A DNA stretch of 9,048 nt from Betaproteobacteria bacterium. GTDB taxonomy: Bacteria; Pseudomonadota; Gammaproteobacteria; Burkholderiales; SG8-39. Below the pieces are notes generated by a model. The model saw only the letters and a list, made by a program, of their open reading frames with translations. It was not told the origin of the DNA and did not search any database. Below are positions 1 through 6,033 of the stretch, piece after piece (position 1 is the stretch's first letter; the number at the start of each line of letters is the position of its first letter). The translations under genes and the position numbers were made by a program. The stretch is taken from contig QYQC01000026.1 of assembly GCA_007280315.1 (NCBI GenBank), forward strand, positions 1 to 9,048, written 5' to 3'.

Positions 1-74
1 GCATCCGCCTGCGCAAGCGCCACCTGAAAGAGCACGACCGCAAGCGCGCCTCGCGCGCCCAGGCTGCGGCGTAG
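1..74 (+). CDS. C-terminal fragment of an unidentified basic protein
   Basis: The frame starting at base 3 is open from the left edge to a TAG at 72-74. It reads 23 residues: IRLRKRHLKEHDRKRA followed by SRAQAAA. About half are Arg, Lys or His, ending in a short Ala-rich tail. Such tails occur in ribosomal proteins and other RNA-binding proteins, and cold-shock genes are often close to RNA-related genes, but I could not match this tail to a family. The 93 bases between its stop and the inverted repeat at 167 hold nothing I recognise. The fragment is too short for a function, and it could be a chance open frame. Confidence 0.4.
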   Translation, partial: IRLRKRHLKEHDRKRASRAQAAA

Positions 75-166
75 GTCATTTCCGCACCGTCGATTACTCA
101 ATCTCGTTGCAGTAGTCCTGCGTCCTTCCATGCTGAAGTGACGGCAGTTGCGCGCTCTCGCGCGCC

Positions 167-217
167 AACCGCGTTTTCCCTACGGATGAAAAGCGCATCC
201 GTAGGGAAAACGCGGTT
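167..217. repeat. Perfect 22-bp inverted repeat with 7-nt loop
   Basis: Arm 167-188 (starting AACCGCGTTTTCC, ending CTACGGATG) is the exact reverse complement of arm 196-217. The loop is AAAAGCG at 189-195. There is no T-run after either arm, so it is not a standard intrinsic terminator. It lies between the + strand gene fragment ending at 74 and the convergent csp gene. It could be a dispersed extragenic palindrome, an mRNA 3'-end stabilising hairpin, or an operator for a dimeric regulator. The palindrome is certain; its role is unknown. Confidence 0.9.
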
Positions 218-267
218 ATGGATAAAAACAACAACGTCTTTGGCTTGGAGCGCCTTTGTGCAGGACG

Positions 268-295
268 AAAAAAAGCCCGCTTTCGCGGGCTTTTT
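268..295 (-). terminator. Rho-independent terminator of csp (possibly bidirectional)
   Basis: On the - strand a GCCCGC/GCGGGC stem closes a GAAA tetraloop and is followed by seven T residues (complement of A268-A274). The five A residues before the stem can also pair with the T tract. It begins 16 nt past the csp stop codon. Read on the + strand, the same stem is followed by five T residues (291-295), so it may also stop transcripts arriving from the gene fragment at the left edge. Confidence 0.9.
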
Positions 296-311
296 CAATC
301 AATCTGGCTTG

Positions 312-518
312 TTACTCAGCCGGCTTGATATTGACAGCTTGGTCGCCTTTTTGACCGGCGGTGATGTCGAACGTCACTTTCTGGTTTTCCTGCAGGCTTT
401 TGAAGCCATTGCCCTGGATCGCCGAGAAGTGCGCGAACAGATCCTTGCCGCCGCCGTCGGGAGTGATGAAGCCGAAACCCTTGGCGTCGTTGAACCACTT
501 AACTGTACCTGTACTCAT
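312..518 (-). CDS. Cold-shock domain protein, CspA family
   Basis: This 68-residue protein is one complete cold-shock domain, a five-stranded OB-fold that binds single-stranded RNA and DNA. Family members act in the cytoplasm as RNA chaperones or antiterminators. The RNP1 motif KGFGFI is at residues 13-18 and the RNP2-like DLFAHF at 26-31, where the usual motif is VFVHF. Aromatic residues W9, F10, F15, F17, F28 and F31 fit the nucleic-acid-binding face. The length is typical. The ATG at 518 is preceded by AGGA about nine bases upstream. The gene has its own promoter (660-688), a long leader and a strong terminator, so it is probably monocistronic. Proteobacteria usually carry several csp paralogues, so I give no specific symbol, and cold induction is not proven by sequence. 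Confidence 0.97.
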   Translation of the reverse strand: MSTGTVKWFNDAKGFGFITPDGGGKDLFAHFSAIQGNGFKSLQENQKVTFDITAGQKGDQAVNIKPAE

Positions 519-653
519 GTCTATTATTCCTAGATAAAGATTATAAAAGGCTTGCGCCCGAATGCGAGAACTTCAAGGAGGAAAACGAAGACCTGAGGAG
601 TACCGCAAAAGCGGCTACGACGGACCAGCAATTCCACTGCCTTACATTCCTGC
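519..653 (-). promoter_or_regulatory. Long 5' leader of the cold-shock gene
   Basis: If transcription starts about 7 nt after the -10 box at 660-665, the csp mRNA has a leader of about 135 nt with no other gene in it. Long structured leaders are known from E. coli cspA-type genes, where they act as temperature-responsive elements. Visible parts on the - strand are a small CCGC-AAAA-GCGG hairpin (603-614), a CCTCCTT tract at 576-582 that resembles the anti-Shine-Dalgarno sequence of 16S rRNA, and a perfect TATAAT at 541-546 next to the start. The TATAAT lacks a good -35 partner. The start of the leader is inferred, and the thermosensor role is by analogy. Confidence 0.6.
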
Positions 654-659
654 CCCGCC

Positions 660-688
660 CTTATACAGGGGGGCGGGCGCGCCGTCAA
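660..688 (-). promoter_or_regulatory. Sigma70-type promoter of the csp gene
   Basis: On the - strand, -35 TTGACG (683-688) and -10 TATAAG (660-665) are separated by exactly 17 bp (666-682). The spacer is almost pure G/C. Each box differs from consensus at one position. It points toward csp and nothing else lies between, so assignment to that gene is straightforward. Confidence 0.8.
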
Positions 689-692
689 GGAA

Positions 693-710
693 ATTCACTT
701 CGCGGTGAAT
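693..710. repeat. Short inverted repeat abutting the csp -35 box
   Basis: ATTCAC (693-698) and GTGAAT (705-710) are perfect complements around TTCGCG. The element lies between the stop of the small unknown gene (745) and the csp -35 box (688), which starts 4 bp away. It could be an operator acting on csp or a weak transcript end for the upstream gene; on the - strand only a short T-rich stretch follows. A 6-bp stem may also be chance. Confidence 0.4.
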
Positions 711-744
711 GGCGCGCTCGGGTGGCAAGTCGGGCGCCTCCAGG

Positions 745-984
745 CTAATAGCGCTTGCCGTTGGTGAATTCGACCTTCATGCGCGCGACCTGCTTGCGCA
801 TTATTTCGAGTTCGGCCCTTGCCGCTTCCTCGGTGCGTACGCATTCTTCGGTGGGTGTGCCGGTGCCCTGTGGCAGGCGCTGCCGCTTTAGCTCCGCCTG
901 GGCCTCGTCGTAACGTTGCGTCGCCGTATTCCAGCGTTCGACCAGTTGTTGCTCCTGCTCCCGCCACGTTCTTCGCTTGTCCAT
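745..984 (-). CDS. Small charged protein of unknown function, predicted helical
   Basis: This 79-residue protein is very rich in Glu, Arg, Gln and Lys with few hydrophobic residues. Two probable amphipathic helices (about residues 5-36 and 49-72) are separated by a Pro/Gly/Thr-rich link, PQGTGTPTEE. It has no signal peptide, membrane segment or catalytic motif, so it is probably cytoplasmic and possibly a coiled-coil dimer. The start is well supported: GGAGG (992-996) sits seven bases before the ATG at 984. A TACAAT at 1049-1054 on the same strand could be a -10 box, but no -35 is evident; the gene could also be read from the array ending at folA 139 bp upstream. I do not recognise the family. 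Confidence 0.7.
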   Translation of the reverse strand: MDKRRTWREQEQQLVERWNTATQRYDEAQAELKRQRLPQGTGTPTEECVRTEEAARAELEIMRKQVARMKVEFTNGKRY

Positions 985-1123
985 CAGCCTGCCTCCGCGA
1001 TGCCTTAAGTACTCCGAATGACGCCACTGCCGCCTTCGAGCGCAAGCTATTGTACGCGAGCAAGGGGACCCGGACCGATTGAGGTCTCTTATAAATTGGG
1101 AGGGCTCGTCGGCCGGAACCCCC

Positions 1124-1618
1124 TTAGGTTACGCGGTCGTAGCAAACGAAATCATAGCGAAACGGGATGCCGGCTTCGCTGCCGTGCGTTTCGCGCCTTG
1201 TTTCAAGCCACTCGGCCGGGGAATACTCGGGGAAATGCGCATCGCCATCGAATTCGGCGTGGATTTCAGTGAATTCCAGGCGTTGCGCATGCGGCAGCGA
1301 CTCGCGGTACAACTCGGCGCCGCCGATAATGTAAATTTCCTTGGCGTCAGCGCAGGCGGCGAGCGCCGCGTCGAGCGAGTGAACCACCTCGCAGCCGGCG
1401 ACAAGGTAGTCGCGATTGCGCGTGATTACGAGGTTGCGCCGTCCCGGCAACGGTTTGCCGATGGACTCGTGGGTCTTGCGGCCCATCACTACCGGGTGGC
1501 CCAGAGTCAGTGCCTTGAAGCGCCTGAGGTCCGGCGGCAAATGCCAGGGCAGAGCATTGTTCTTGCCGATGACGCGGTTGGCGGCCATCGCGACGACGAG
1601 GCAGATGCGTGCGGTCAC
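1124..1618 (-). CDS. folA: Dihydrofolate reductase
   Basis: The enzyme reduces dihydrofolate to tetrahydrofolate with NADPH in the cytoplasm, regenerating the cofactor oxidised by thymidylate synthase. The 164 residues match the usual bacterial length. Diagnostic parts are NRVIGKNNALPWHLPPDL (residues 14-31) with catalytic Asp30, MGRKTHESIG (45-54) for NADPH binding, Arg60 in PGRRN for the folate glutamate tail, IIGGAELY (97-104), and Thr117 in FTEIHAEFDGD, corresponding to the Thr that contacts the active-site Asp. The start is GTG at 1618, 6 nt after the stop of the enolase-superfamily gene, with only a weak AGG for ribosome binding, so translational coupling is likely. It is the last gene of the tight - strand array. 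No clear terminator follows. Confidence 0.97.
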   Translation of the reverse strand: MTARICLVVAMAANRVIGKNNALPWHLPPDLRRFKALTLGHPVVMGRKTHESIGKPLPGRRNLVITRNRDYLVAGCEVVHSLDAALAACADAKEIYIIGGAELYRESLPHAQRLEFTEIHAEFDGDAHFPEYSPAEWLETRRETHGSEAGIPFRYDFVCYDRVT

Positions 1619-1624
1619 CGGCGC

Positions 1625-2803
1625 CTATTGAACCCGGTAGGGTTCGATCGCGGCCAGATTGGGGACTACCCCCAGGCCGGGAATGTCGCTCAGCGTGATG
1701 CGGCCCTCCTCGACTTTGAATGCAGGGATCACGCCCAGCTCGCGCAGTGGATTGGGATTGGCGTCGACTTCTACATATCCCGGACCGCCAATCGCGGCCT
1801 TGAGGTGCAGCGAAGCGGCCAGGCCGATACCGCCGCCGAGCCAGTGCGGGCAGAACATTGCGCCGCGCTCGAGCGCCATTTTCCCTACATCGAGACAGCC
1901 ACTGAAGCCGCCCCATTTTCCGAGGTCCGGTTGAATCACGCCGAACGCGGCAGAATCGAGCGCGGCGGAAAACGCATCACTACCGCGCAGGTTTTCGCCG
2001 GCCGCGAGCGGAATCGTCGAATCACCTGCGAGCTGTTGCCAAGCGGACAGAGGTTGATCGGCGGCGATCGGCTCTTCCAGCCACAGCGGCGCAAATTCCG
2101 CCAGCGCGGCGCTCATCGCGCGCGCCTGCTCAGGGCTCCACGCTTGATTGGCGTCTACCATCAGCGGCAGCGGACCGACGAGCTCGCGCAACGCGGCTAG
2201 GTTTGCGCGGTCGCGCTCCTCGCCAAAGCCGACTTTTAGCTTGAACGCGCGATGGCCTTCGGCCAATTTTCTCTTTGCGAGCGCTTCCGGCTTCGTCGGA
2301 TTAAGACCGCTTGCATAGACGTCGATCGTCGGCGTTCCGCCCAGCAGCTTCCACAACGGTTGCCCGGCGCGGCGCGCCGCCAGGTCCCACAGCGCGACAT
2401 CGGCGCCGGCCACGATCTGTGCCATCGGACCGAGTTCTCCCGACTGGAGGGCGAGGATATGCAGACGCCGGTCGAGCTCGTGGAAGGCGGCGCGCGGATC
2501 TGCCCAGGCCTGCTCGCGCAGGATCGGCGCGACCAGACTGTCGAGCAGGTGCGCGCGGTGTTCCGCCCCGACCGTAGGAAAATTGCACCACACCTCGCCC
2601 CAGCCGAATACACCGTTCTCGTCTTCCACGCGCAGCAGCAGCGCCGGACGGTCGTGCATCATGCCGAACGAAGTTTGTACCGGTTCAGACAGGGGCGCGC
2701 GAAACACCAGCGTGCGCACACCGACGATGCGCAATGGGTCGATGATGGATGATCGGTCCGCGGTCACGGTTTCGGCGGCGAGGTCTGTGCGCTCAGACGG
2801 CAA
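1625..2803 (-). CDS. Enolase-superfamily enzyme, mandelate racemase/muconate lactonizing type
   Basis: A 392-residue enzyme with an N-terminal capping domain (about 25-150) and a (beta/alpha)7-beta barrel. Superfamily members abstract the alpha proton of a carboxylate and stabilise the enolate with Mg2+. Visible residues are the KLK acid/base motif (Lys188, Lys190), metal ligands Asp217 (MVDANQ), Glu243 (WLEEP) and Glu270 (AAGENL), and an Asp293 (IQPD) / His320 (CPHWLGGG) pair. The 27-residue Asp-His spacing equals that of mandelate racemase, pointing to the mandelate racemase subgroup. Likely reactions are racemisation or epimerisation, or dehydration of an acid sugar; the substrate cannot be told. 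The listed start is TTG, overlapping the thyA end by 11 nt, with a weak AAGG upstream. GTG at codon 13 is an alternative, so the first 20 or so residues are uncertain. Confidence 0.9.
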   Translation of the reverse strand: MPSERTDLAAETVTADRSSIIDPLRIVGVRTLVFRAPLSEPVQTSFGMMHDRPALLLRVEDENGVFGWGEVWCNFPTVGAEHRAHLLDSLVAPILREQAWADPRAAFHELDRRLHILALQSGELGPMAQIVAGADVALWDLAARRAGQPLWKLLGGTPTIDVYASGLNPTKPEALAKRKLAEGHRAFKLKVGFGEERDRANLAALRELVGPLPLMVDANQAWSPEQARAMSAALAEFAPLWLEEPIAADQPLSAWQQLAGDSTIPLAAGENLRGSDAFSAALDSAAFGVIQPDLGKWGGFSGCLDVGKMALERGAMFCPHWLGGGIGLAASLHLKAAIGGPGYVEVDANPNPLRELGVIPAFKVEEGRITLSDIPGLGVVPNLAAIEPYRVQ

Positions 2804-3602
2804 TCGGCGCCTTGATCGCCGGATGGGGATCGTAGCCTTCCAGCGTAAAGTCTTCGAAGCGAAAGCCGAAAATGTCCGTCGCAGCCGGGTTAATGCGCAT
2901 CTGCGGGAACGCTCGCGGCGTGCGTTCCAGTTGCAGGCGCGCCTGATCGAGGTGGTTGAGGTACAGATGGGCGTCGCCCAGCGTGTGTACGAATTCGCCC
3001 GGCTTAAGCTTGCACACCTTGGCCACCATTAACGCGAGCAGGGCATAGGACGCGATATTGAACGGCACGCCGAGGAACAGATCGGCGCTGCGCTGATACA
3101 GCTGGCAGGAAAGCCTGCCGTCGGCGACATAGAACTGGAACAACGCATGGCAGGGCGGCAGCTTCATGCGGTCGATGTCGGCCGGATTCCATGCGCTGAC
3201 GATATGGCGGCGCGAGTCCGGATTGTTCTTGATGCCCTCGATCAGCTGGGCGATCTGGTCGATGGAGCGGCCGTCGGGCGATTTCCAATTGCGCCACTGG
3301 TACCCATAGACCGGACCGAGATCGCCGTCGGCGTCGGCCCATTCATCCCAGATGCTGACGCCGCGCTCCTGCAGGTAGCGCACGTTGGTATCGCCTTGCA
3401 GGAACCAGAGCAGCTCGTGAATGATGGACTTCAGGTGCAGTTTCTTGGTGGTGAGCAGTGGAAACGGCTCCAGCGCAAAGCGCATCTGCCAGCCGAACAC
3501 CGACAGTGTGCCGGTGCCGGTGCGATCGCTTTTTCTTGCGCCGTGGTCGATCACGTGGCGCATCAGGTCGAGATACTGCTGTTCCTGGTGGATGGCGCTC
3601 AT
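2793..3602 (-). CDS. thyA: Thymidylate synthase
   Basis: ThyA methylates dUMP to dTMP using 5,10-methylene-tetrahydrofolate and releases dihydrofolate, the substrate of FolA encoded just downstream. The 269 residues are close to the 264 of the E. coli enzyme. Key segments are RKSDRTGTGTLSVFG (23-37) with the phosphate-binding Arg, LLWFLQGDTN (64-73), the catalytic Cys151 in LPPCHALFQFYV, CQLYQRSADLFLGVPFNI (166-183) with substrate-binding Arg, Ser and Asp, and HLYLNH (212-217). The ATG at 3602 lies 12 nt after the sseA stop, with only a weak GAG for ribosome binding, which suggests it is translated as part of an operon. Its last codons overlap the next gene. The protein looks intact. Confidence 0.99.
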   Translation of the reverse strand: MSAIHQEQQYLDLMRHVIDHGARKSDRTGTGTLSVFGWQMRFALEPFPLLTTKKLHLKSIIHELLWFLQGDTNVRYLQERGVSIWDEWADADGDLGPVYGYQWRNWKSPDGRSIDQIAQLIEGIKNNPDSRRHIVSAWNPADIDRMKLPPCHALFQFYVADGRLSCQLYQRSADLFLGVPFNIASYALLALMVAKVCKLKPGEFVHTLGDAHLYLNHLDQARLQLERTPRAFPQMRINPAATDIFGFRFEDFTLEGYDPHPAIKAPIAV

Positions 3603-3614
3603 GGGCTCGATCGG

Positions 3615-4466
3615 TCAGCCTTTTTCCGTCGGTCGGCTCGGATCGCTGCACCACTCGCTCCACGAGCCAGGGTAAAGCCTGGAACCGTGAAGGCCGGCAA
3701 TCTCCATGGCGAGCAGGTTGTGGCAGGCGGTCACGCCGGAACCGCAGGAATGCACGACCGCTTCAGGCGGCGCATTGCCCAGCAGTGCGGCGAAATCGCC
3801 GGCGAGCTCGGCCGCCGGTTTGAAGCAGGCGCGTGAGTCCAGATTGTCGCGGAAGCAACGATTGATCGAACCAGGAATGCGGCCGCCGACAGGATCCAGG
3901 GTTTCATTCTCGCCGCGGAAGCGGTCGGGCGCGCGCGCATCGATAAGAATGCGCCCGGGCCGGCCGAGCGAGCGCAACACGTCCTCGACGTCGGCCGTGA
4001 TCGCGCGCGGCTGGCCGGAAAAGCGCGCCGGCGCCGGCTGCGGTACGGCAGCGCTCTGCGGGTGGCCTTCGCGCATCCACTTGGCGTAGCCGCCGTCGAG
4101 CACGGCGACTTTTTCGTGTCCGACCCAGCGCAGCATCCACCACAGGCGCGCGGCATAGACACCGGTTTGGGCGTCATAGGCGACTACCTGCTTGCTTGAA
4201 TCGATGCCAGCCGCCTCCAGTCTGCGCATGAACGTCTGCGCATCGGGCAGCGGGTGGCGGCCGTTCGTTCCGTTCACCGGCGCGGAGAGGTCGCGGTCCA
4301 GATGGATGAAGCGCGCGCCGGGAATATGCGCGTGCGCGTAGTCCTCGGCGCCCGAGTCGGGTTCGGAGAGACTATGACGGCAGTCGAACACCGCCCACGC
4401 GGGATCATCGAGATGTGCTGCGAGCTCCGCTGTGCTAACCAGAGTGGTATGCGCTATTGGCGTCAT
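3615..4466 (-). CDS. sseA: 3-Mercaptopyruvate sulfurtransferase (tandem rhodanese)
   Basis: This 283-residue protein has two rhodanese domains. The N-terminal one (about 5-135) is structural and holds DCRHSL and HIPGARFIHLDRDLS; the C-terminal one (about 150-283) is catalytic. The active Cys241 lies in HSCGSGVTA, and the CGSGVTA loop is typical of 3-mercaptopyruvate sulfurtransferases, whereas thiosulfate sulfurtransferases usually carry CRKGVTA. The enzyme moves sulfur from 3-mercaptopyruvate to a thiol or cyanide acceptor, giving pyruvate. The ATG at 4466 overlaps the stop of the preceding gene in an ATGA; a longer open frame upstream (to 4571) overlaps that gene and its extra residues are Arg-rich and unlike the family, so I reject it. 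Thiosulfate activity is not excluded. Confidence 0.93.
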   Translation of the reverse strand: MTPIAHTTLVSTAELAAHLDDPAWAVFDCRHSLSEPDSGAEDYAHAHIPGARFIHLDRDLSAPVNGTNGRHPLPDAQTFMRRLEAAGIDSSKQVVAYDAQTGVYAARLWWMLRWVGHEKVAVLDGGYAKWMREGHPQSAAVPQPAPARFSGQPRAITADVEDVLRSLGRPGRILIDARAPDRFRGENETLDPVGGRIPGSINRCFRDNLDSRACFKPAAELAGDFAALLGNAPPEAVVHSCGSGVTACHNLLAMEIAGLHGSRLYPGSWSEWCSDPSRPTEKG

Positions 4467-4816
4467 TTGCTTTCCAGTTCCAACCAGTCGCGCGCTTCGG
4501 CGTCGTCGTCGAATACCTGCAGGTCGGCATTGATGAACATCTGCGACAGCCAGGCGCTCCAGATCATCCACTGGCTGTCGGTCACGACGGCGATTTTGTC
4601 GAAATCGTCAGGGTGGCTGCGGGTGTACTTGATGTCTTCCCAGGCTACGTCCACGGTAAAACCCGCCATCTGCCGCAGGTCGATGAGCAAACTGACCTTG
4701 CCGCCGGGCGCGAGCGTTGCGCGCACCATGTCCTCGAATTCCTTGTAATCGGCAAGCACGAACTCTCCGAGTACGCTCACGCTTACGAGCTTGCCGCTGT
4801 GGTCGATGGCGATCAC
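4463..4816 (-). CDS. STAS/SEC14-like (SpoIIAA-like) domain protein
   Basis: With the GTG start at 4816 the protein has 117 residues, the usual size of the SpoIIAA-like family of single-domain alpha/beta proteins. Recognisable are the opening strands with GKLVSVSVLGEFVLADYKEF, KVSLLIDLRQMAGF, the aromatic VAWEDIKYTRSHPDDFDKIAVV segment, and a C-terminal QVFDDDAEARDWLE close to the family ending. The family is thought to bind a small hydrophobic ligand or partner protein, but no general function is established. I prefer the GTG because GGGGA (4823-4827) lies six bases before it and the length fits; an in-frame ATG at 4957 would overlap the upstream oxygenase and add 47 residues unlike the family. 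It overlaps sseA by 4 nt, implying coupled translation. Confidence 0.85.
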   Translation of the reverse strand: MIAIDHSGKLVSVSVLGEFVLADYKEFEDMVRATLAPGGKVSLLIDLRQMAGFTVDVAWEDIKYTRSHPDDFDKIAVVTDSQWMIWSAWLSQMFINADLQVFDDDAEARDWLELESK

Positions 4817-4902
4817 GCTGTTTCCCCGCTGCAACGCTGTGTCCGCGCCATCGCCTGCGCGGATGGTGCAAGGCGGGCCGCATTTCGAACGCTCAGACGC
4901 AT
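4813..4902 (-). CDS. Possible 29-codon coupling ORF between oxygenase and STAS genes
   Basis: In the 85-nt gap after the Rieske oxygenase stop there is a small open frame beginning MRLSVRNAARLAPSAQAM. Its ATG shares a base with the oxygenase stop (TGATG) and its TGA overlaps the STAS GTG start (GTGA). GGAAGG lies eight bases before the ATG. This arrangement could pass ribosomes from one gene to the next. The peptide resembles nothing known, has no membrane segment, and may be a chance frame. Treat it as a possible leader or coupling ORF only. Confidence 0.25.
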   Translation of the reverse strand: MRLSVRNAARLAPSAQAMARTQRCSGETA

Positions 4903-6005
4903 CAGACGGGCCTTCCCAGTTCACGCCGCAGGTATTCGTGGAAATGCAGCATGCCATCTTCCATCGGCGACTGATACGGCCCGGTCTGGTTCAGACCCTG
5001 CTGCATCAGTGCCCTGCGGCCACGCTCCATGCGCAGCGCGATTTCGTCATCCTCGATCGCCGTCTCCCAGTAGGCCGCCTGTTCGGCCTCGACGAATTCG
5101 CGTTCGAACAAGACTATGTCTTCGGGATAGTAGAACTCGACCACGTTGGTGGTTGATTGCGGTCCGCGCGGATGCACGGTGCTCACCACCAGCACATGGG
5201 GGTACCACTCGATCATGATGTTCGGATAGAGCGTGAGCCAGATCGCCCCATGGCGCGGAATCTCACCCTGGTAGTAATCGAGCACTGCCTGGTGCCAGCG
5301 CGCGTAAGTCGCGCTGCCGGGCCTGGCCAGGCGGTTGTTGATGCCCACGGTCTGTACCGAGTGGCGCGGGCCGAATTGCCAGTCGAGGTCGTCGCAGGTG
5401 ACAAAATTGCCCAGACCCGGATGGAACGGCACCACGTGATAGTCCTCAAGGTAGACCTCGATGAAGGTCTTCCAGTTGTAATTGCATTCGTGTATCTGCA
5501 CGCGGTCGAACATGTAGCCGGAAAAATCGAGCGCAGCGCCTTCGCGCAACCCGCTCAGATCCTGCGCGACATCGTGCTTGCCGGCGAACAACAGCCCGTT
5601 CCAGTTCTGCAACGGGGTTTTGGGTAGATTAAGACAGGGATTATCGGGAAAATGGGGTGCACCCAGCAACGCGCCGCCCGTGTCGTAGGTCCAGCGGTGC
5701 AGCGGACAGACAATGTTGCGGGCATTGCCCCGGCCTTCGAGCATGATCGCCTGTCGGTGGCGGCAGACGTTGGACAGGAGTTCGATTCCGTGCGCATTGC
5801 GCACAAGCAGTTTGGCATGATCCATCCACGCCAGGCTGTGATAGTCGCCGGCGTTGGGCACCATCAATTCGTGACCGATGTAGCCCGGGCCGTTCTCGAA
5901 CAGATGCCGCCGCTCGAGTTCCAGCATTTCCTGGTCGAAATACCAGGAGACGGGAAGCTGCGGGCTGCTTTGCTTGAGTTTGGACGGGCTGGCAATATCG
6001 GACAT
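4902..6005 (-). CDS. Rieske non-heme iron oxygenase, alpha-subunit type
   Basis: This 367-residue protein has the architecture of a ring-hydroxylating oxygenase alpha subunit. The N-terminal Rieske domain carries the [2Fe-2S] ligands in CRHRQ (Cys81, His83) and CPLHRW (Cys100, His103). The catalytic domain holds the mononuclear iron histidines in EDYHVVPFH (His190, His195), and the acidic cluster EDDE (318-321) should supply the carboxylate ligand. Three residues before His190, where aromatic-ring dioxygenases have a bridging Asp, there is Glu187, as in carnitine oxygenase CntA and related quaternary-amine enzymes. Such enzymes need a reductase; none is encoded here, nor a beta subunit. GAGG about eight bases before the ATG at 6005 supports the start. 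It heads the - strand array, divergent from xseB. The substrate is unknown. Confidence 0.93.
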   Translation of the reverse strand: MSDIASPSKLKQSSPQLPVSWYFDQEMLELERRHLFENGPGYIGHELMVPNAGDYHSLAWMDHAKLLVRNAHGIELLSNVCRHRQAIMLEGRGNARNIVCPLHRWTYDTGGALLGAPHFPDNPCLNLPKTPLQNWNGLLFAGKHDVAQDLSGLREGAALDFSGYMFDRVQIHECNYNWKTFIEVYLEDYHVVPFHPGLGNFVTCDDLDWQFGPRHSVQTVGINNRLARPGSATYARWHQAVLDYYQGEIPRHGAIWLTLYPNIMIEWYPHVLVVSTVHPRGPQSTTNVVEFYYPEDIVLFEREFVEAEQAAYWETAIEDDEIALRMERGRRALMQQGLNQTGPYQSPMEDGMLHFHEYLRRELGRPV

Positions 6006-6033
6006 TAATTAACCTCGCTTGACCAGCCTGGGG

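Noticed and set aside
98..298. 66-codon - strand open frame downstream of csp
   Set aside because: It covers the terminator and the perfect palindrome, so its sequence is explained by those structures; no ribosome binding site was seen.
138..533. 131-codon + strand open frame across the palindrome and csp
   Set aside because: It is antisense to the cold-shock gene, runs through the inverted repeat and the terminator, and its product resembles no protein family.
576..582. AAGGAGG on the + strand as a ribosome binding site
   Set aside because: No start codon with a plausible gene follows it on the + strand; it lies antisense to the csp leader.
1079..2200. 373-codon + strand open frame
   Set aside because: It is antisense to folA and the enolase-superfamily gene, both of which have full catalytic motifs. 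Long opposite-strand frames are expected in GC-rich DNA.
4467..4571. 35-residue N-terminal extension of SseA
   Set aside because: It would overlap the STAS gene by over 100 nt and is Arg-rich and unlike the family; the ATGA start at 4466 fits better.
4457..5218. 253-codon + strand open frame opposite the STAS gene and the oxygenase end
   Set aside because: It is a GC-rich shadow of two recognisable genes; its sequence is Arg/Ala-rich with no family resemblance.
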